DNA of 64,000 nucleotides from Bacteroidota bacterium (GCA_030684395.1 JAUXTT010000036.1:83883-147882), one strand, 5' to 3'; positions 17,671 through 26,662 are shown, numbered from the stretch's first letter. Notes: generated by a model from the sequence alone, not told the origin. Translations and numbers: made by a program.

Positions 17671-17799
17671 AAGCACATAGATTCATAGGTTTTTCTATTT
17701 GTAATTAAGGTTTATTTTTGTATAAGGCACTATGTGCAAAACATAGTTCTCATGTCTTCTAATACAACCCACACCTTCTATGTTCCTATGTGGTTAAGC
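17671..17799. repeat. Inverted repeat of the CACATAG family
   Basis: The left arm, TTAAGCACATAGATTCATAGG at about 17668-17689, is matched by an inverted right arm, TTCTATGTTCCTATGTGG plus TTAAGC, at about 17776-17799. Further CTATGTG / ACATAG words lie between. Each arm is itself a short array of the word ACATAG. The layout parallels the ACACAGAG elements at 23-178 and 41515-42001 with a different word. It lies between the convergent nth and nhaD genes, where it could also end transcription. Confidence 0.55.
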
Positions 17800-17832
17800 A
17801 TTTTGGATTCGTAAAGATATTTTGTTGAAACC

Positions 17833-19083
17833 TCAAATAAAGAACAGAAGAGCTCCCGCAGTAAAACCAAGCAATGCTAACCAGGAAATATTTTTTAAGT
17901 ACCAACCAAAACTTATTTCTTCCAAGCCCATAACTGCCACTCCTGCTGCTGATCCAATAATTAAACAACTTCCACCAGTTCCGCTTGCATATGCTAAAAA
18001 ATGCCAGAACGAGCTGTCTATTGGATAGTCGAACATACTCATGCCTGCTGCAACCAACGGAACATTATCTACAACCGCAGAAATCATCCCTATAGAATAA
18101 ATTACACCATTCTGGTTATTATTAAATAAACCGTTTAAATTATCAGCCAGCCCACTTAAAGCGCCACTCAACTCTAATGGTTTTATTGCAATCAATATTC
18201 CGAGGAAAAATAAAATGCTCTTTACATCCGTTTTTTGAATTGCTGCCATTACCGAGAATTTCCCTTTTATCTCAGCATCTGTTTTACGGTGAATTATTTC
18301 CGTTACTATCCACAATATTCCCAGTCCCGCCAATATTCCCATATAAGGTGGTAAATGCGTTACCTGCTTAAAAACAGGCACCATCAATAAACTCAAAATA
18401 CCAACAGCAAAAACTATATTTCTTTCTTTCAGGGTATAAGTTAATATGTCTGATCCCGATTTACGCACTACATTCCCTTTAAAGAAAACACTTATTACAG
18501 CCAAAGGGGTAATTAAACATAAAAGACTTGGGAGTATTGCTGCTTTCATGATTCCTGTGGCGGAGATCTTTTTACCCAACCATAACATAGTTGTTGTGAC
18601 ATCACCTATCGGGCTCCAGGCACCACCCGCATTGGCTGCTATCACAACAACACCTAACATTATCCAGCGGTCTTTCTTTTCAGAAAATATTTTTTGCGTT
18701 AATGCGGTCATTACAATAGCTGTTGTAAGATTATCTAAAATTGCAGAAGCGAAAAAAGAAATAAAACCAATAATCCAAAGTAAGTTTCGTTTGCTGTTGG
18801 TTTTTACCAATTGCGTTATTATATCAAAACCATTGTGTGCATCTATTAATTCTACAATAGTCATCGCGGCTAACAAAAAAAAGAGGATCCCCGAAATATC
18901 TCCCAACGCATGAGTAAGCTGTTCGTTCACTGTATCAACATTTATTCCCGCATTAAACACATAATACATCCAACAAGCTACACCTGTTAATAATGAAAAA
19001 GCTGCTTTATCTACCCGAAAATTATGTTCGAAAATGATCAAACAATAACCTATAATAAACAATATGACCAAGCCTGTAATCAT
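17833..19083 (-). CDS. nhaD: Na+/H+ antiporter, NhaD type
   Basis: A 416-residue inner-membrane antiporter of the NhaD/ion-transporter superfamily with about 11-12 hydrophobic helices. Family features include DNLTTAIVMTAL in a membrane helix (charged Asp plus Thr), NAGGAWSPIGDVTTTMLW, and SAVVDNVPLVAAGM near the C-terminus. NhaD exchanges Na+ or Li+ for H+. Its start overlaps the stop of the upstream ClC gene by four bases (ATGA on the minus strand), so the two are translationally coupled. Confidence 0.9.
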   Translation of the reverse strand: MITGLVILFIIGYCLIIFEHNFRVDKAAFSLLTGVACWMYYVFNAGINVDTVNEQLTHALGDISGILFFLLAAMTIVELIDAHNGFDIITQLVKTNSKRNLLWIIGFISFFASAILDNLTTAIVMTALTQKIFSEKKDRWIMLGVVVIAANAGGAWSPIGDVTTTMLWLGKKISATGIMKAAILPSLLCLITPLAVISVFFKGNVVRKSGSDILTYTLKERNIVFAVGILSLLMVPVFKQVTHLPPYMGILAGLGILWIVTEIIHRKTDAEIKGKFSVMAAIQKTDVKSILFFLGILIAIKPLELSGALSGLADNLNGLFNNNQNGVIYSIGMISAVVDNVPLVAAGMSMFDYPIDSSFWHFLAYASGTGGSCLIIGSAAGVAVMGLEEISFGWYLKNISWLALLGFTAGALLFFI

Positions 19084-20876
19084 GAATTATCTTTTTTACT
19101 TTTCAATTGATCGGTGTAAGCTTCAAAAATATCTTTAGATCGTATGTACCCTAAAGTAAGTTCACCCTCTACTACCGCAACCTTATCCACATCATGGCGC
19201 ATAATCACATCAAGTGCTTTGCTCAACTTATCTTCCGGTCTTACAAATGGAACTGATTTATCCATAAAGCGGGAAACAGGAACTTTGGTCTCACCCAACT
19301 TTTTTGTTATTTCATAATCAACACTTCTTAAGGAAATAATTCCCTGATACTTTAATTGATCATTAACAACTACAAAATCGCTCGCCTGAATTTCTGCTGC
19401 CAGATTTAATGTTTCAATTACAGTTGCATTTCTTTTTACCATCGCCAACAAACGATATTCAGGAAAGTGATCCTTAATTAATATCTGGTCGATGATATCA
19501 TTCTTCATTTCCCAACTGTGAGCAGGGCTTTTAAAACGATTGTCCACCTGATTTTTATAAAACGAAATACGTTTTGATAAGATAAAAGTAAATATAGATA
19601 CAATAATTAAAGGTGGCAATAACACATAACTACCTGTCATCTCTACAATCATCACAATACCTGCAATAGGGGCGTTGGCAACACCCGAATAAAATGCACC
19701 CATGCCAACCACCATAAATGAAGCAATACTTACCTTATGTCCTAAAAAGTGTTGAGCCGCAACTCCAACCGCAGCACCCAACATAGCGCCGATAAATAAG
19801 GAAGGGCCAAAAATACCTGCAGAACCACCACTACCAATGGTAAGCGTAGTTGCAACAATTTTCACAAATGCTATTATCAATAAACTCAATAATAATTCGA
19901 ACCACAATGCTCCTCCAAAAAAATCAGGCATGTGTCCCTGAATGGTTGACTCTAAAAACAGACTTCCTGTTCCTGCCACTTCAAATAATATTAAAGCAAT
20001 AGCACCCGTGAGTAAACCACCAATTGCAGGTTTAATATAAACAGGGATCTTAATTTTATTAATAAAAGCTTTTGCATCATTAAATCCCTTGATAAATAAA
20101 TAACCAAACGAAAAACACAAAACACCCAATATGAGATAAAAAACAATTTCGCTAAAATGAAAACTGGTAAGGCCTGAAACATTAATAAAAGGTTCTGTTC
20201 CGGCGTAAAGTGTATAAACCAGATAAGCAGTTACGGACGAAATAAAACACGGAATCAAAGCATCGGTTTCAATATCTTCTTTGTACACCATTTCAGCAGC
20301 AGTGAGCGCACCGCCTAATGGAGTTTTAAAAACCGCACCCAAACCTGCCGCAGTACCTGCAAGCAAAAGTGTTCTTCTTGCCCTTGCTCCGGCCTTAGCC
20401 ATATTTGCAACCCACACTCCCACTCCTGCACCAATAAAAGAAATTGGCCCTTCTTTTCCTCCGCTACCTCCTGTAGGCAAAGTAAATAAAGTTGCGAGCG
20501 ATTTAAATACAGGAACTTTTGTATCAATCTTTCCATCCTTGTGGTGAAATGCATAAATCATCTCATCAGTTCCCGTACCTTTTGACTCACGCGAAAAAAG
20601 ATAAACTATCAACCCTGCCATCAAACCACCAAATGCCGGTAAAAGTAAAACCGTTAAAGAAGATCCCGGATGTTCAAAAATGTAATTTATTTTCTGACTG
20701 AAAGTAAAGTATTCATCTGCACGGTGTGTATGAAATGAATTATAAAAATATTCCAGCAAATGCAGAACCCATGAAAAAATCATCGACACTACTCCCGCCA
20801 AAATCCCCACCACAACCGCGTATAAAAAAATACTGTTCTGATTTTTTATATTTACAATGTCCTTTAGTTTTCGCAT
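19080..20876 (-). CDS. ClC-family chloride transporter/channel with CBS domains
   Basis: A 598-residue protein: a ClC membrane domain (residues about 15-440) followed by two CBS domains. GSGGKEGPIS gives the GxEGP selectivity segment with the gating Glu, and GSAGIFGPSLFIGA gives the third anion-site segment. The first anion-site motif, GSGIP in E. coli ClC, reads GTGTDEM here, as in a diverged subgroup. The CBS pair (YQGIISLRSVDYE, RHDVDKVAVVEGELTLGYI) is a likely nucleotide or ionic-strength sensor. With NhaD it may balance Na+, Cl- and H+ together. Whether it is a channel or an exchanger cannot be said. Confidence 0.9.
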   Translation of the reverse strand: MRKLKDIVNIKNQNSIFLYAVVVGILAGVVSMIFSWVLHLLEYFYNSFHTHRADEYFTFSQKINYIFEHPGSSLTVLLLPAFGGLMAGLIVYLFSRESKGTGTDEMIYAFHHKDGKIDTKVPVFKSLATLFTLPTGGSGGKEGPISFIGAGVGVWVANMAKAGARARRTLLLAGTAAGLGAVFKTPLGGALTAAEMVYKEDIETDALIPCFISSVTAYLVYTLYAGTEPFINVSGLTSFHFSEIVFYLILGVLCFSFGYLFIKGFNDAKAFINKIKIPVYIKPAIGGLLTGAIALILFEVAGTGSLFLESTIQGHMPDFFGGALWFELLLSLLIIAFVKIVATTLTIGSGGSAGIFGPSLFIGAMLGAAVGVAAQHFLGHKVSIASFMVVGMGAFYSGVANAPIAGIVMIVEMTGSYVLLPPLIIVSIFTFILSKRISFYKNQVDNRFKSPAHSWEMKNDIIDQILIKDHFPEYRLLAMVKRNATVIETLNLAAEIQASDFVVVNDQLKYQGIISLRSVDYEITKKLGETKVPVSRFMDKSVPFVRPEDKLSKALDVIMRHDVDKVAVVEGELTLGYIRSKDIFEAYTDQLKSKKDNS

Positions 20877-20907
20877 TCTCTTTTATGCATTGTAAACAGT
20901 AATGAAA

Positions 20908-21870
20908 TTACATCATGTACTGAAATTTTTGTTTTTCAAATCCATGCCCACCACGATGATGATCATGAGTTGAATTATCAAATATATAAACCAATTTAAA
21001 TTCGTGGCTTCCTTTATTAGATTGCATCAACCCATTCGTGTTAAAATCATAAGAATAACCTATTTGTCCAACACCTTTAAAAGTATAACCTATCTGCCCA
21101 TATACGCATGTCTTCAAACGAATACCTCCTCCGAAAAAAATTGCATTCTTAACATGCATTTTTAAATTGTAATCGATAAGCATTGGAGTACCCGCCACAA
21201 AATTCGTCATTAAACTGTTCTCAAAAATAAAATCTGTATTCTCGGCCCAATTATAACCTACACCAAAGGAATAATGCGGAACAGTGGTTAAATTAGTAAA
21301 GGTAGTAGCATTCTTGTTTTCTCTGAATTTATAACTTGCCCCGAGCATATTATTCATACTTAAGCTTACATAAAAACGATCGTTATGCATTAAAAAACCC
21401 GCTGCCATATTGGCTATCTTTGCTTTATTGTAAGTAGTTGCATTTATCAATAAGGGGTCATGCGAATTCATATAAGTAACCTTATTAATATCCAAACCGT
21501 TTACATTATAACTTCCATTTAAGCCTAAAGAAAACTCCACATCCTCAAATCTCATGTGAAAAGCATATGCTCCCGCTATACCTGTAATTTTTTGAGGTCC
21601 CAGTTTATCCTGATACAATAAAAAACCCGCCCCCATCTTGCCTTTGTAAAATCTACCGTGAGCACTTAACACCGCAGTCTTAGGCCCATCCGAAATACCC
21701 GCCCATTGGTAGCGATAATTGGCGCGAACATCAATTGTTTTACGTGTACCTGCAACCGCTGGATTGGCAATAAATAAATTGTTTCTGCTATCCGTCCAAA
21801 ATGGATATTGCTGTCCAAACACTAAGCTGGTTTGAAGCAATAAATAAACTATGAATAATAGGTTTTTCAA
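20908..21870 (-). CDS. PorP/SprF-family type IX secretion outer-membrane protein
   Basis: A 320-residue protein with signal peptide (TSLVFGQ) and the PorP/SprF family pattern: YPFWTDSRNNLFIANPAVAGT, NYRYQWAGISDGPKTAVLSAH, then repeated amphipathic beta-strands to the C-terminus. Family members form outer-membrane barrels that partner with type B sorted cargo such as SprB. No cargo gene adjoins this copy; another member lies beside its cargo at 50000-50923. The last residues (HDHHRGGHGFEKQ) are His-rich, which is not usual for the family. Confidence 0.88.
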   Translation of the reverse strand: MKNLLFIVYLLLQTSLVFGQQYPFWTDSRNNLFIANPAVAGTRKTIDVRANYRYQWAGISDGPKTAVLSAHGRFYKGKMGAGFLLYQDKLGPQKITGIAGAYAFHMRFEDVEFSLGLNGSYNVNGLDINKVTYMNSHDPLLINATTYNKAKIANMAAGFLMHNDRFYVSLSMNNMLGASYKFRENKNATTFTNLTTVPHYSFGVGYNWAENTDFIFENSLMTNFVAGTPMLIDYNLKMHVKNAIFFGGGIRLKTCVYGQIGYTFKGVGQIGYSYDFNTNGLMQSNKGSHEFKLVYIFDNSTHDHHRGGHGFEKQKFQYMM

Positions 21871-21930
21871 GACCCGAAAGATAAGATTTTATTTTAATGT
21901 TTTATGGTTCTCAGAGTGATTTACAAATAG

Positions 21931-21938
21931 TATATTTG
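21931..21938 (+). promoter_or_regulatory. Candidate -7 promoter box of the PTPS-folE pair
   Basis: TATATTTG, an exact TAnnTTTG box, ends 10 nt before the ATG of the PTPS gene. The expected start of transcription would leave only a few leader bases. No good -33 TTTG at the usual distance was found, so confidence is limited. Confidence 0.35.
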
Positions 21939-21948
21939 CAGTATTGCT

Positions 21949-22362
21949 ATGGTATATTTAACAAGAAAAGAGCATTTTAATTCAGCTCACAAACTGGCTA
22001 ATCCCAATTGGAGTGACGAGAAGAACCTGGAAGTATTTGGTAAATGTTCCAACAAAAATTGGCATGGGCATAATTACGATCTTTATATCACTGTTAAAGG
22101 AAAACCAAACCCCGATACAGGATTTATTATTAACCTGAAAGAACTGAGTGTACTGATCAGAAATGAAGTTTGTATGGAATTGGATCACAAAAACCTGAAT
22201 ACAGATGTTCCTTTTCTAAAAGGAATTTTGCCCAGTACAGAAAATGTTGCCATTGCCATTTGGGATATTCTTGCACCACAGATCATAGAAATGGGTGCCA
22301 CTTTGCATTGCGTGAAACTATACGAAACAGAGAATAATTTTGTAGAATACTTTGGCGAATAA
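21949..22362 (+). CDS. 6-pyruvoyltetrahydropterin synthase / 6-carboxytetrahydropterin synthase family (C-x5-HGH type)
   Basis: A 137-residue T-fold enzyme of the PTPS/QueD family acting on 7,8-dihydroneopterin triphosphate. Zinc ligands are His14 (FNSAHKL), His39 and His41 (WHGHNY). The catalytic Cys33 precedes HGH by five residues, with Asp79-His80 and Glu126 in the expected places. As I recall the family rules, C-x5-HGH marks the PTPS-II group and C-x3-HGH marks QueD. The start of folE follows 11 bp after the stop, consistent with a tetrahydropterin-type pathway, though a queuosine role cannot be excluded without the rest of the genome. Confidence 0.87.
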   Translation: MVYLTRKEHFNSAHKLANPNWSDEKNLEVFGKCSNKNWHGHNYDLYITVKGKPNPDTGFIINLKELSVLIRNEVCMELDHKNLNTDVPFLKGILPSTENVAIAIWDILAPQIIEMGATLHCVKLYETENNFVEYFGE

Positions 22363-22373
22363 AAAAATACATT

Positions 22374-23000
22374 ATGCTAAACGAAGAATTTGAACACGAT
22401 GAACACGGCTACAGAAAAGTTGATAAGTACAACAAAAAACTAGTTGCATCAATTTCTGAATCATACAATCATATTTTAAAAGATGTTGGTGAAAATTCGA
22501 ACCGTGAGGGTTTACTTAAAACGCCGATACGTGCTGCGAAAGCTATGCAATTTCTCACTCAGGGTTATGAAATAAATCCGGTTGAAATACTACAATCTGC
22601 CATGTTTAAGGAAGAGTATAGTCAAATGGTAATTGTAAAAGACATTGAAGTTTACAGTTTGTGCGAACACCATTTATTACCTTTTTTTGGAAAAGCTCAT
22701 ATTGCTTATATTCCAAACGGTCATATAGTTGGATTGAGTAAACTGCCCCGCGTAGTTGACGCTTTTGCCCGCAGATTACAAGTGCAGGAAAGACTAACAA
22801 ATGAAATCCGCGATTGTATTCATGACACCTTAAAACCTTTGGGAGTAGCCGTGGTTATGGAGTGCTCTCATTTGTGCATGCAAATGCGTGGCGTTCAAAA
22901 ACAAAATTCGGTTACCACAACTTCGGCGTTTACCGGCGAATTTTTACACGACTCAACAAGAAAAGAATTCATCAGTTTAATTGCATCAAGGTTGCATTAA
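22374..23000 (+). CDS. folE: GTP cyclohydrolase I
   Basis: A 208-residue enzyme converting GTP to 7,8-dihydroneopterin triphosphate, the first step of folate, tetrahydropterin and queuosine routes. Zinc ligands are Cys97 and His100 in [10 protein letters not shown] and Cys168 in [28 protein letters not shown] is the strongly conserved core. Length and motifs are those of the canonical type I enzyme. It shares an operon with the PTPS-family gene 11 bp upstream, whose substrate is the FolE product. Confidence 0.95.
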   Translation: MLNEEFEHDEHGYRKVDKYNKKLVASISESYNHILKDVGENSNREGLLKTPIRAAKAMQFLTQGYEINPVEILQSAMFKEEYSQMVIVKDIEVYSLCEHHLLPFFGKAHIAYIPNGHIVGLSKLPRVVDAFARRLQVQERLTNEIRDCIHDTLKPLGVAVVMECSHLCMQMRGVQKQNSVTTTSAFTGEFLHDSTRKEFISLIASRLH

Positions 23001-23098
23001 GGTCAAGTATTGAAGATATTTAATTTAAATAAATAATAAACATATCGACAAAATCAGCCCACAAAAATTAATCAAAATAAAATCCGCATAATCCGCGA

Positions 23099-23116
23099 TC
23101 CCGATAGTTATCGGGA
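23099..23116. repeat. Intergenic palindrome TCCCGATAGTTATCGGGA
   Basis: Near-perfect palindrome with 7-bp arms and a 4-bp centre, preceded by ATCCGCATAATCCGCGA. A close relative occurs at 27901-27918. It lies between folE and the crotonase gene and could act as a hairpin at the transcript end, but no T-run follows. Confidence 0.55.
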
Positions 23117-23141
23117 CTGCGGCAAAAAACAAAATCACAAA

Positions 23142-23903
23142 ATGGAAAACGGACATATTAAATCTAAAGTAGAGAACGGAATAGGATACATCACTTTTTT
23201 TCATCCCCAAAGTAATTCAATGCCGGGAGCACTACTTCGTGAGTTAGCACAGGAAGTTGAAGCAATGGGGCAAAACAATGATGCAAAAGTTATTGTATTA
23301 CAAAGTGAAGGTGATAAAGCATTTTGTGCAGGCGCATCTTTTGACGAGTTAATTTCTATTAAAGACCTGGAAACAGGAACTACTTTTTTCTCCGGATTTG
23401 CAGGTGTAATTAACTCAATGCGTAAAGCTCCAAAGTTTGTGATTGCACGTGTACAGGGAAAAGCTGTGGGTGGTGGTGTTGGTATTGCATCTTCTGCAGA
23501 TTATACTTTTGCAGTTGAAGCTGCTTCTGTAAAATTAAGCGAACTTGCCGTTGGCATCGGCCCCTTTGTAGTTGGCCCGGCTGTTGAGCGTAAAGTAGGT
23601 AAATCTGCTTTTTGTCAGTTAACAATAAATGCTACCGAATGGCAAACGGCTCAGTGGGCAAAAGAAAAAGGCTTATATGCTGAACTGTTTTCAACGGTTG
23701 AAGATATGGATAAAGGTATTGCTGCATTGGCACAACGCTTGGCAGGAAGCAATCCCGAAGCAATGATGATGTTAAAAAAGATCATGTGGGAAGGAACAGA
23801 GAACTGGGATACTTTATTATTAGAACGCGCAGCCATGAGCGGTAAACTGGTGTTGAGCGAGTTCACGGTGAATGCGATCAACAAATTCAAACAAAAGGCT
23901 TAG
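23142..23903 (+). CDS. Enoyl-CoA hydratase/isomerase (crotonase) family protein
   Basis: A 253-residue crotonase-fold enzyme. FCAGASFDEL (about residues 65-74) and VQGKAVGGGVGIASSADY form the two oxyanion-hole segments, and KLSELAVGIGPFVVGPAV holds the first catalytic Glu. The usual second catalytic Glu segment (GAGGTQRL) reads VGPAVER here, so the reaction may differ from simple enoyl-CoA hydration. A methylglutaconyl-CoA-type or isomerase activity is possible. No beta-oxidation genes adjoin it. Confidence 0.85.
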   Translation: MENGHIKSKVENGIGYITFFHPQSNSMPGALLRELAQEVEAMGQNNDAKVIVLQSEGDKAFCAGASFDELISIKDLETGTTFFSGFAGVINSMRKAPKFVIARVQGKAVGGGVGIASSADYTFAVEAASVKLSELAVGIGPFVVGPAVERKVGKSAFCQLTINATEWQTAQWAKEKGLYAELFSTVEDMDKGIAALAQRLAGSNPEAMMMLKKIMWEGTENWDTLLLERAAMSGKLVLSEFTVNAINKFKQKA

Positions 23904-23922
23904 TTTATTTATTCACAGATTA

Positions 23923-23984
23923 TGTCAGTTCGAGCGCAGTCGAGAACCTGCCCGTAATCCGTCTCGACTTCGCTCGACGTGACA
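23923..23984. repeat. Imperfect inverted repeat (TGTCA...TCGAGCG...) upstream of the hydrolase
   Basis: The arms TGTCAGTTCGAGCGCAGTC and GACTTCGCTCGACGTGACA pair with three mismatches around a loop of about 20 bases. This is a 62-bp dispersed-looking palindromic unit. It contains the GTG at 23979, which is why that codon is unlikely to be the real start of the next gene. Confidence 0.6.
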
Positions 23985-24008
23985 TTAACCTGGTTAAATT
24001 TTAAACCA

Positions 24009-24701
24009 TTGAATTCAATCATTCTTTTACATGGAGCCATTGGCTCATCTGATCAGTTAAAACCTTTGTCTGATGCACTTTCCGCAGCCGGTAAGAACGT
24101 TTATACATTTAACTTTTCAGGTCATGGAAAAATGTCTTTTAAATTTAAAGGCTTTGGAATAGAAGTATTTGCTGAAGAACTACATGACTTCGTTATTTCC
24201 AAAGGACTTAACAAACCTGATGTTTTTGGGTATAGCATGGGAGGTTTCGTTGCTTTATACCTGGCGAGCCAAAACCAAAGCTTATTAGGAAAGATCATTA
24301 CACTCGGAACTAAGTTTGCCTGGAATCCTGAAATTTCAGCAAAAGAAGCTGCCATGCTGAATGCAGAAAAAATAGAAGAAAAGATCCCGAAGTTTGCAGA
24401 TGCCTTAAAACAACGTCACAGTGAAGAAAACTGGAAACAACTGCTTTCCAAAACTGCAGAGATGATGCATGCATTGGGTAAAAATAATATACTTACTGAA
24501 GACAAGCTGAAAGAAATCCAAAACGATGTATTGATTGGCTTGGCCGATAAAGATAACATGGTAAGTCTGGAAGAAACCACTTCCGTTTACAAAACACTTC
24601 CAAACGCATCTATGTATATGCTACCAAATAGCAAACATCCAATTGAACAAATCAATACAGGTATACTAAGCAAGATCATTCTGGACTTTATTGCTATTTA
24701 A
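24009..24701 (+). CDS. Alpha/beta hydrolase
   Basis: A cytosolic alpha/beta-hydrolase of about 230 residues. The start is placed at the TTG at 24009 (MNSIILLHGAIGSSDQLKPL), because the longer reading begins inside a palindrome. The oxyanion segment LLHGAIGSS is followed by the nucleophile elbow GYSMGGFVAL (Ser), the acid in GLADKDNMV (Asp), and His in NSKHPIEQ. It is an esterase- or thioesterase-like enzyme; substrate unknown. An ACACAGAG-family repeat begins just at its stop codon. Confidence 0.83.
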   Translation: MNSIILLHGAIGSSDQLKPLSDALSAAGKNVYTFNFSGHGKMSFKFKGFGIEVFAEELHDFVISKGLNKPDVFGYSMGGFVALYLASQNQSLLGKIITLGTKFAWNPEISAKEAAMLNAEKIEEKIPKFADALKQRHSEENWKQLLSKTAEMMHALGKNNILTEDKLKEIQNDVLIGLADKDNMVSLEETTSVYKTLPNASMYMLPNSKHPIEQINTGILSKIILDFIAI

Positions 24702-24738
24702 CACAGAGCACACCGAGTTATTGGTGTTGCACAGAGTA
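24700..24738. repeat. Single ACACAGAG-family repeat arm
   Basis: AACACAGAGCACACCGAG followed after a short gap by GTTGCACAGAG. This matches the inverse complement of the right arm of the GxxExxY element (41959-42001) better than its left arm, including the GTTGCACAGAG end. No second arm is seen within 200 bp, so it may be a solo or decayed copy. Confidence 0.5.
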
Positions 24739-24856
24739 TAAATCAATGATGCTTGCAATCTTTTTGCAACTCAAGCTCCCTTGTGCCAGTGTCCCTGCCC
24801 GCCGACAGACAGGTCTGTGGTGAAATCTTCCTACTCTTATTAACACTGCTATGTAG

Positions 24857-24902
24857 ATAAGCTTTACCCCGAAGCAGGGTTAAACCGCACTAACAAGCTT
24901 AT
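24857..24902. other. Long imperfect stem-loop before the NlpC/P60 gene
   Basis: ATAAGCTT at 24857-24864 pairs with AAGCTTAT at 24895-24902, and TTACCC pairs with GGGTTA inside. A T-run follows at once. It may serve as a terminator for upstream transcription or as a leader structure, since the next start codon (TTG at 24905) is immediately adjacent. A CCTGCCCGCC / CAGACAGGTCTG palindromic patch lies just upstream near 24791-24818. Confidence 0.4.
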
Positions 24903-24904
24903 TT

Positions 24905-25498
24905 TTGAGTGTGCTATTACTTAAAAATATTCGCTTGCTGCGTACATTGTTTGTGCTGATGGTGTTTATTTTATTTTTAGCATCGTGCAGAAACAAAAAA
25001 GAGATCGCAAGCACGGATGTCACTAAAAACAACAATTCTACCACTACTCCCAAAAAAAGTGAGACCTCAGTAAAGTCAAATTATATAGTTGACAAATATG
25101 CTACTCAACTAAAAGTAGACAAAAAAGATATAAAAAACGAAAAACTTTATTCATTTATTGATGAGTGGTACGCTGTTCCGTATAAATACGCCGGCTTTGA
25201 AAAAACAGGAATTGACTGTTCCGGATTCACTTGCAAACTTTATGAATCAGTTTATTCAAAAAAGATCTCAAGAGCCTCAAAGGATATTTATGCTTCCAGT
25301 AAAGAACTTGAATTGAAAGATCTGAATGAAGGGGACTTTGTTTTTTTCAAGATCGAATCAAAAAATGTTTCGCACGTTGGAGTGTATTTACAAAACAACA
25401 AGTTTGTGCATGCCAGCACAAAAAAAGGGGTTATCATAAACGATCTGAATGAGCCTTATTATAAAAAATACTTTTATAAAGGGGGACGAATAAAATAA
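24905..25498 (+). CDS. NlpC/P60-family cell-wall hydrolase lipoprotein
   Basis: A lipoprotein of about 197 residues with lipobox LASC (Cys28), a Thr/Ser/Asn-rich linker and a C-terminal NlpC/P60 domain. Catalytic residues are visible: Cys105 in GIDCSGFTC, His157 in VSHVGVYL, and His169 in KFVHAST. These enzymes cut peptide bonds in peptidoglycan stem peptides. The start is uncertain (TTG at 24905, GTG at 24911); no ATG gives the signal. The stop lies 3 bp before the next ATG, so the following membrane protein is cotranscribed. Confidence 0.87.
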   Translation: MSVLLLKNIRLLRTLFVLMVFILFLASCRNKKEIASTDVTKNNNSTTTPKKSETSVKSNYIVDKYATQLKVDKKDIKNEKLYSFIDEWYAVPYKYAGFEKTGIDCSGFTCKLYESVYSKKISRASKDIYASSKELELKDLNEGDFVFFKIESKNVSHVGVYLQNNKFVHASTKKGVIINDLNEPYYKKYFYKGGRIK

Positions 25499-25501
25499 AC
25501 T

Positions 25502-26662
25502 ATGTTGAAAGATCTCTACTATCCCGCTATCCTTTTACCACGCCGCTTGAAAGCAGTAAAAAACATTGTTGCACTCGGGCTCTTGCTATCCGTACTCGCG
25601 TCCTGGAAATTATGGACCAGCAATCATTTATTCCCTCAGGTGCCATTTTTCAATTTTGGATTTAGCATTGGCCACCCTTACGATTATATTTTATTTGGTT
25701 TATTTATTGCAAGTATTACAGGCATTTTATTAAGCAGAAAGCCCCGTACATTTATCATTATTACTTTAGTTATTTCTACAGCGCTTGTTTTGTTCGATCA
25801 AAACCGCTTACAACCCTGGTTCTATATGTATATGTTGATACTGGGAGTTTTATGTTTCTATAACTGGAGAGTGGATGAACCTAAAAATTACACTGCTATT
25901 TATACTTCAATTACGATTGTTATTGGTGCAATTTATTTTTGGAGCGGCGTTCAAAAACTGAATCCAAACTTTATGAGCAGTACCTGGGAATGGTTTATTA
26001 AACCACTGGGAAAGTTATTTACACCCGAAGAAATGAGTTTTTCGTATAAGATGGGATACGCAATCCCTTACCTGGAAATTGCAATGGGATTAGGCTTATT
26101 TTTTGAGCAAACCAAACGTATTATTATTCCTATCGCGATAACTATGCATATTGTTATTCTGATCATTCTGAGCCCTTTATTCCATAATTACAATCAAACC
26201 GTTTGGGGCTGGAATTTCTGTATGGCTTTATTAATCTATTTCGTGTTTGCAGGTAATACTCAAAATAAATACCGTCAGTTAGCTTATTTGGTGGAATTCA
26301 AACCTATTTTTCTTGTTTTCTTTATCTGCGTTTGTTTACCGGTTCTTAATCTCTTCAATAAATGGGATTCTTATTTATCTGCTAATTTATATTCCGGAAA
26401 CACTACTAACGCAAACATCTATCTTTCGGAAAAAGCAAAAGACAAATTACCCTATTATATTCAGTTATTCACTAAAAAAGAGAACAACGAACTATACACC
26501 ATTCAGGTAAGAAAATGGGCAATGAATGAAATAGGGGTTCCCGGTTACCCTGAAACCAGGGTATTTGAAGCACTCCAAAAACACATACAAACCATCACTT
26601 GTTGTGATGACGAAGTAACCATGTTTGTAAACGAAAAGAGTAGTTTATTGGCCGATTCATGA
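25502..26662 (+). CDS. Polytopic membrane protein of unknown function
   Basis: A 386-residue protein with about eight or nine transmembrane helices over residues 15-285 and a soluble C-terminal part of about 100 residues. IYFWSGVQKLNPNF and AIPYLEIAMGLGLFF resemble DoxX/HTTM-like membrane proteins (a W-S-G-x-x-K-L motif in a helix, then an E in the following helix), but the match is weak. CCDDE near the C-terminus is a notable cysteine pair. Starts 3 bp after the NlpC/P60 lipoprotein stop, so the two may work in the same envelope process. Confidence 0.65.
   Translation: MLKDLYYPAILLPRRLKAVKNIVALGLLLSVLASWKLWTSNHLFPQVPFFNFGFSIGHPYDYILFGLFIASITGILLSRKPRTFIIITLVISTALVLFDQNRLQPWFYMYMLILGVLCFYNWRVDEPKNYTAIYTSITIVIGAIYFWSGVQKLNPNFMSSTWEWFIKPLGKLFTPEEMSFSYKMGYAIPYLEIAMGLGLFFEQTKRIIIPIAITMHIVILIILSPLFHNYNQTVWGWNFCMALLIYFVFAGNTQNKYRQLAYLVEFKPIFLVFFICVCLPVLNLFNKWDSYLSANLYSGNTTNANIYLSEKAKDKLPYYIQLFTKKENNELYTIQVRKWAMNEIGVPGYPETRVFEALQKHIQTITCCDDEVTMFVNEKSSLLADS

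Noticed and set aside
18446..18913. 155-codon open frame opposite nhaD
   Set aside because: Antisense shadow of a well-supported membrane protein; no signal or family features.
23979..24008. GTG start for the alpha/beta hydrolase
   Set aside because: It lies within the arm of an inverted repeat, and the added residues are not part of the hydrolase fold.
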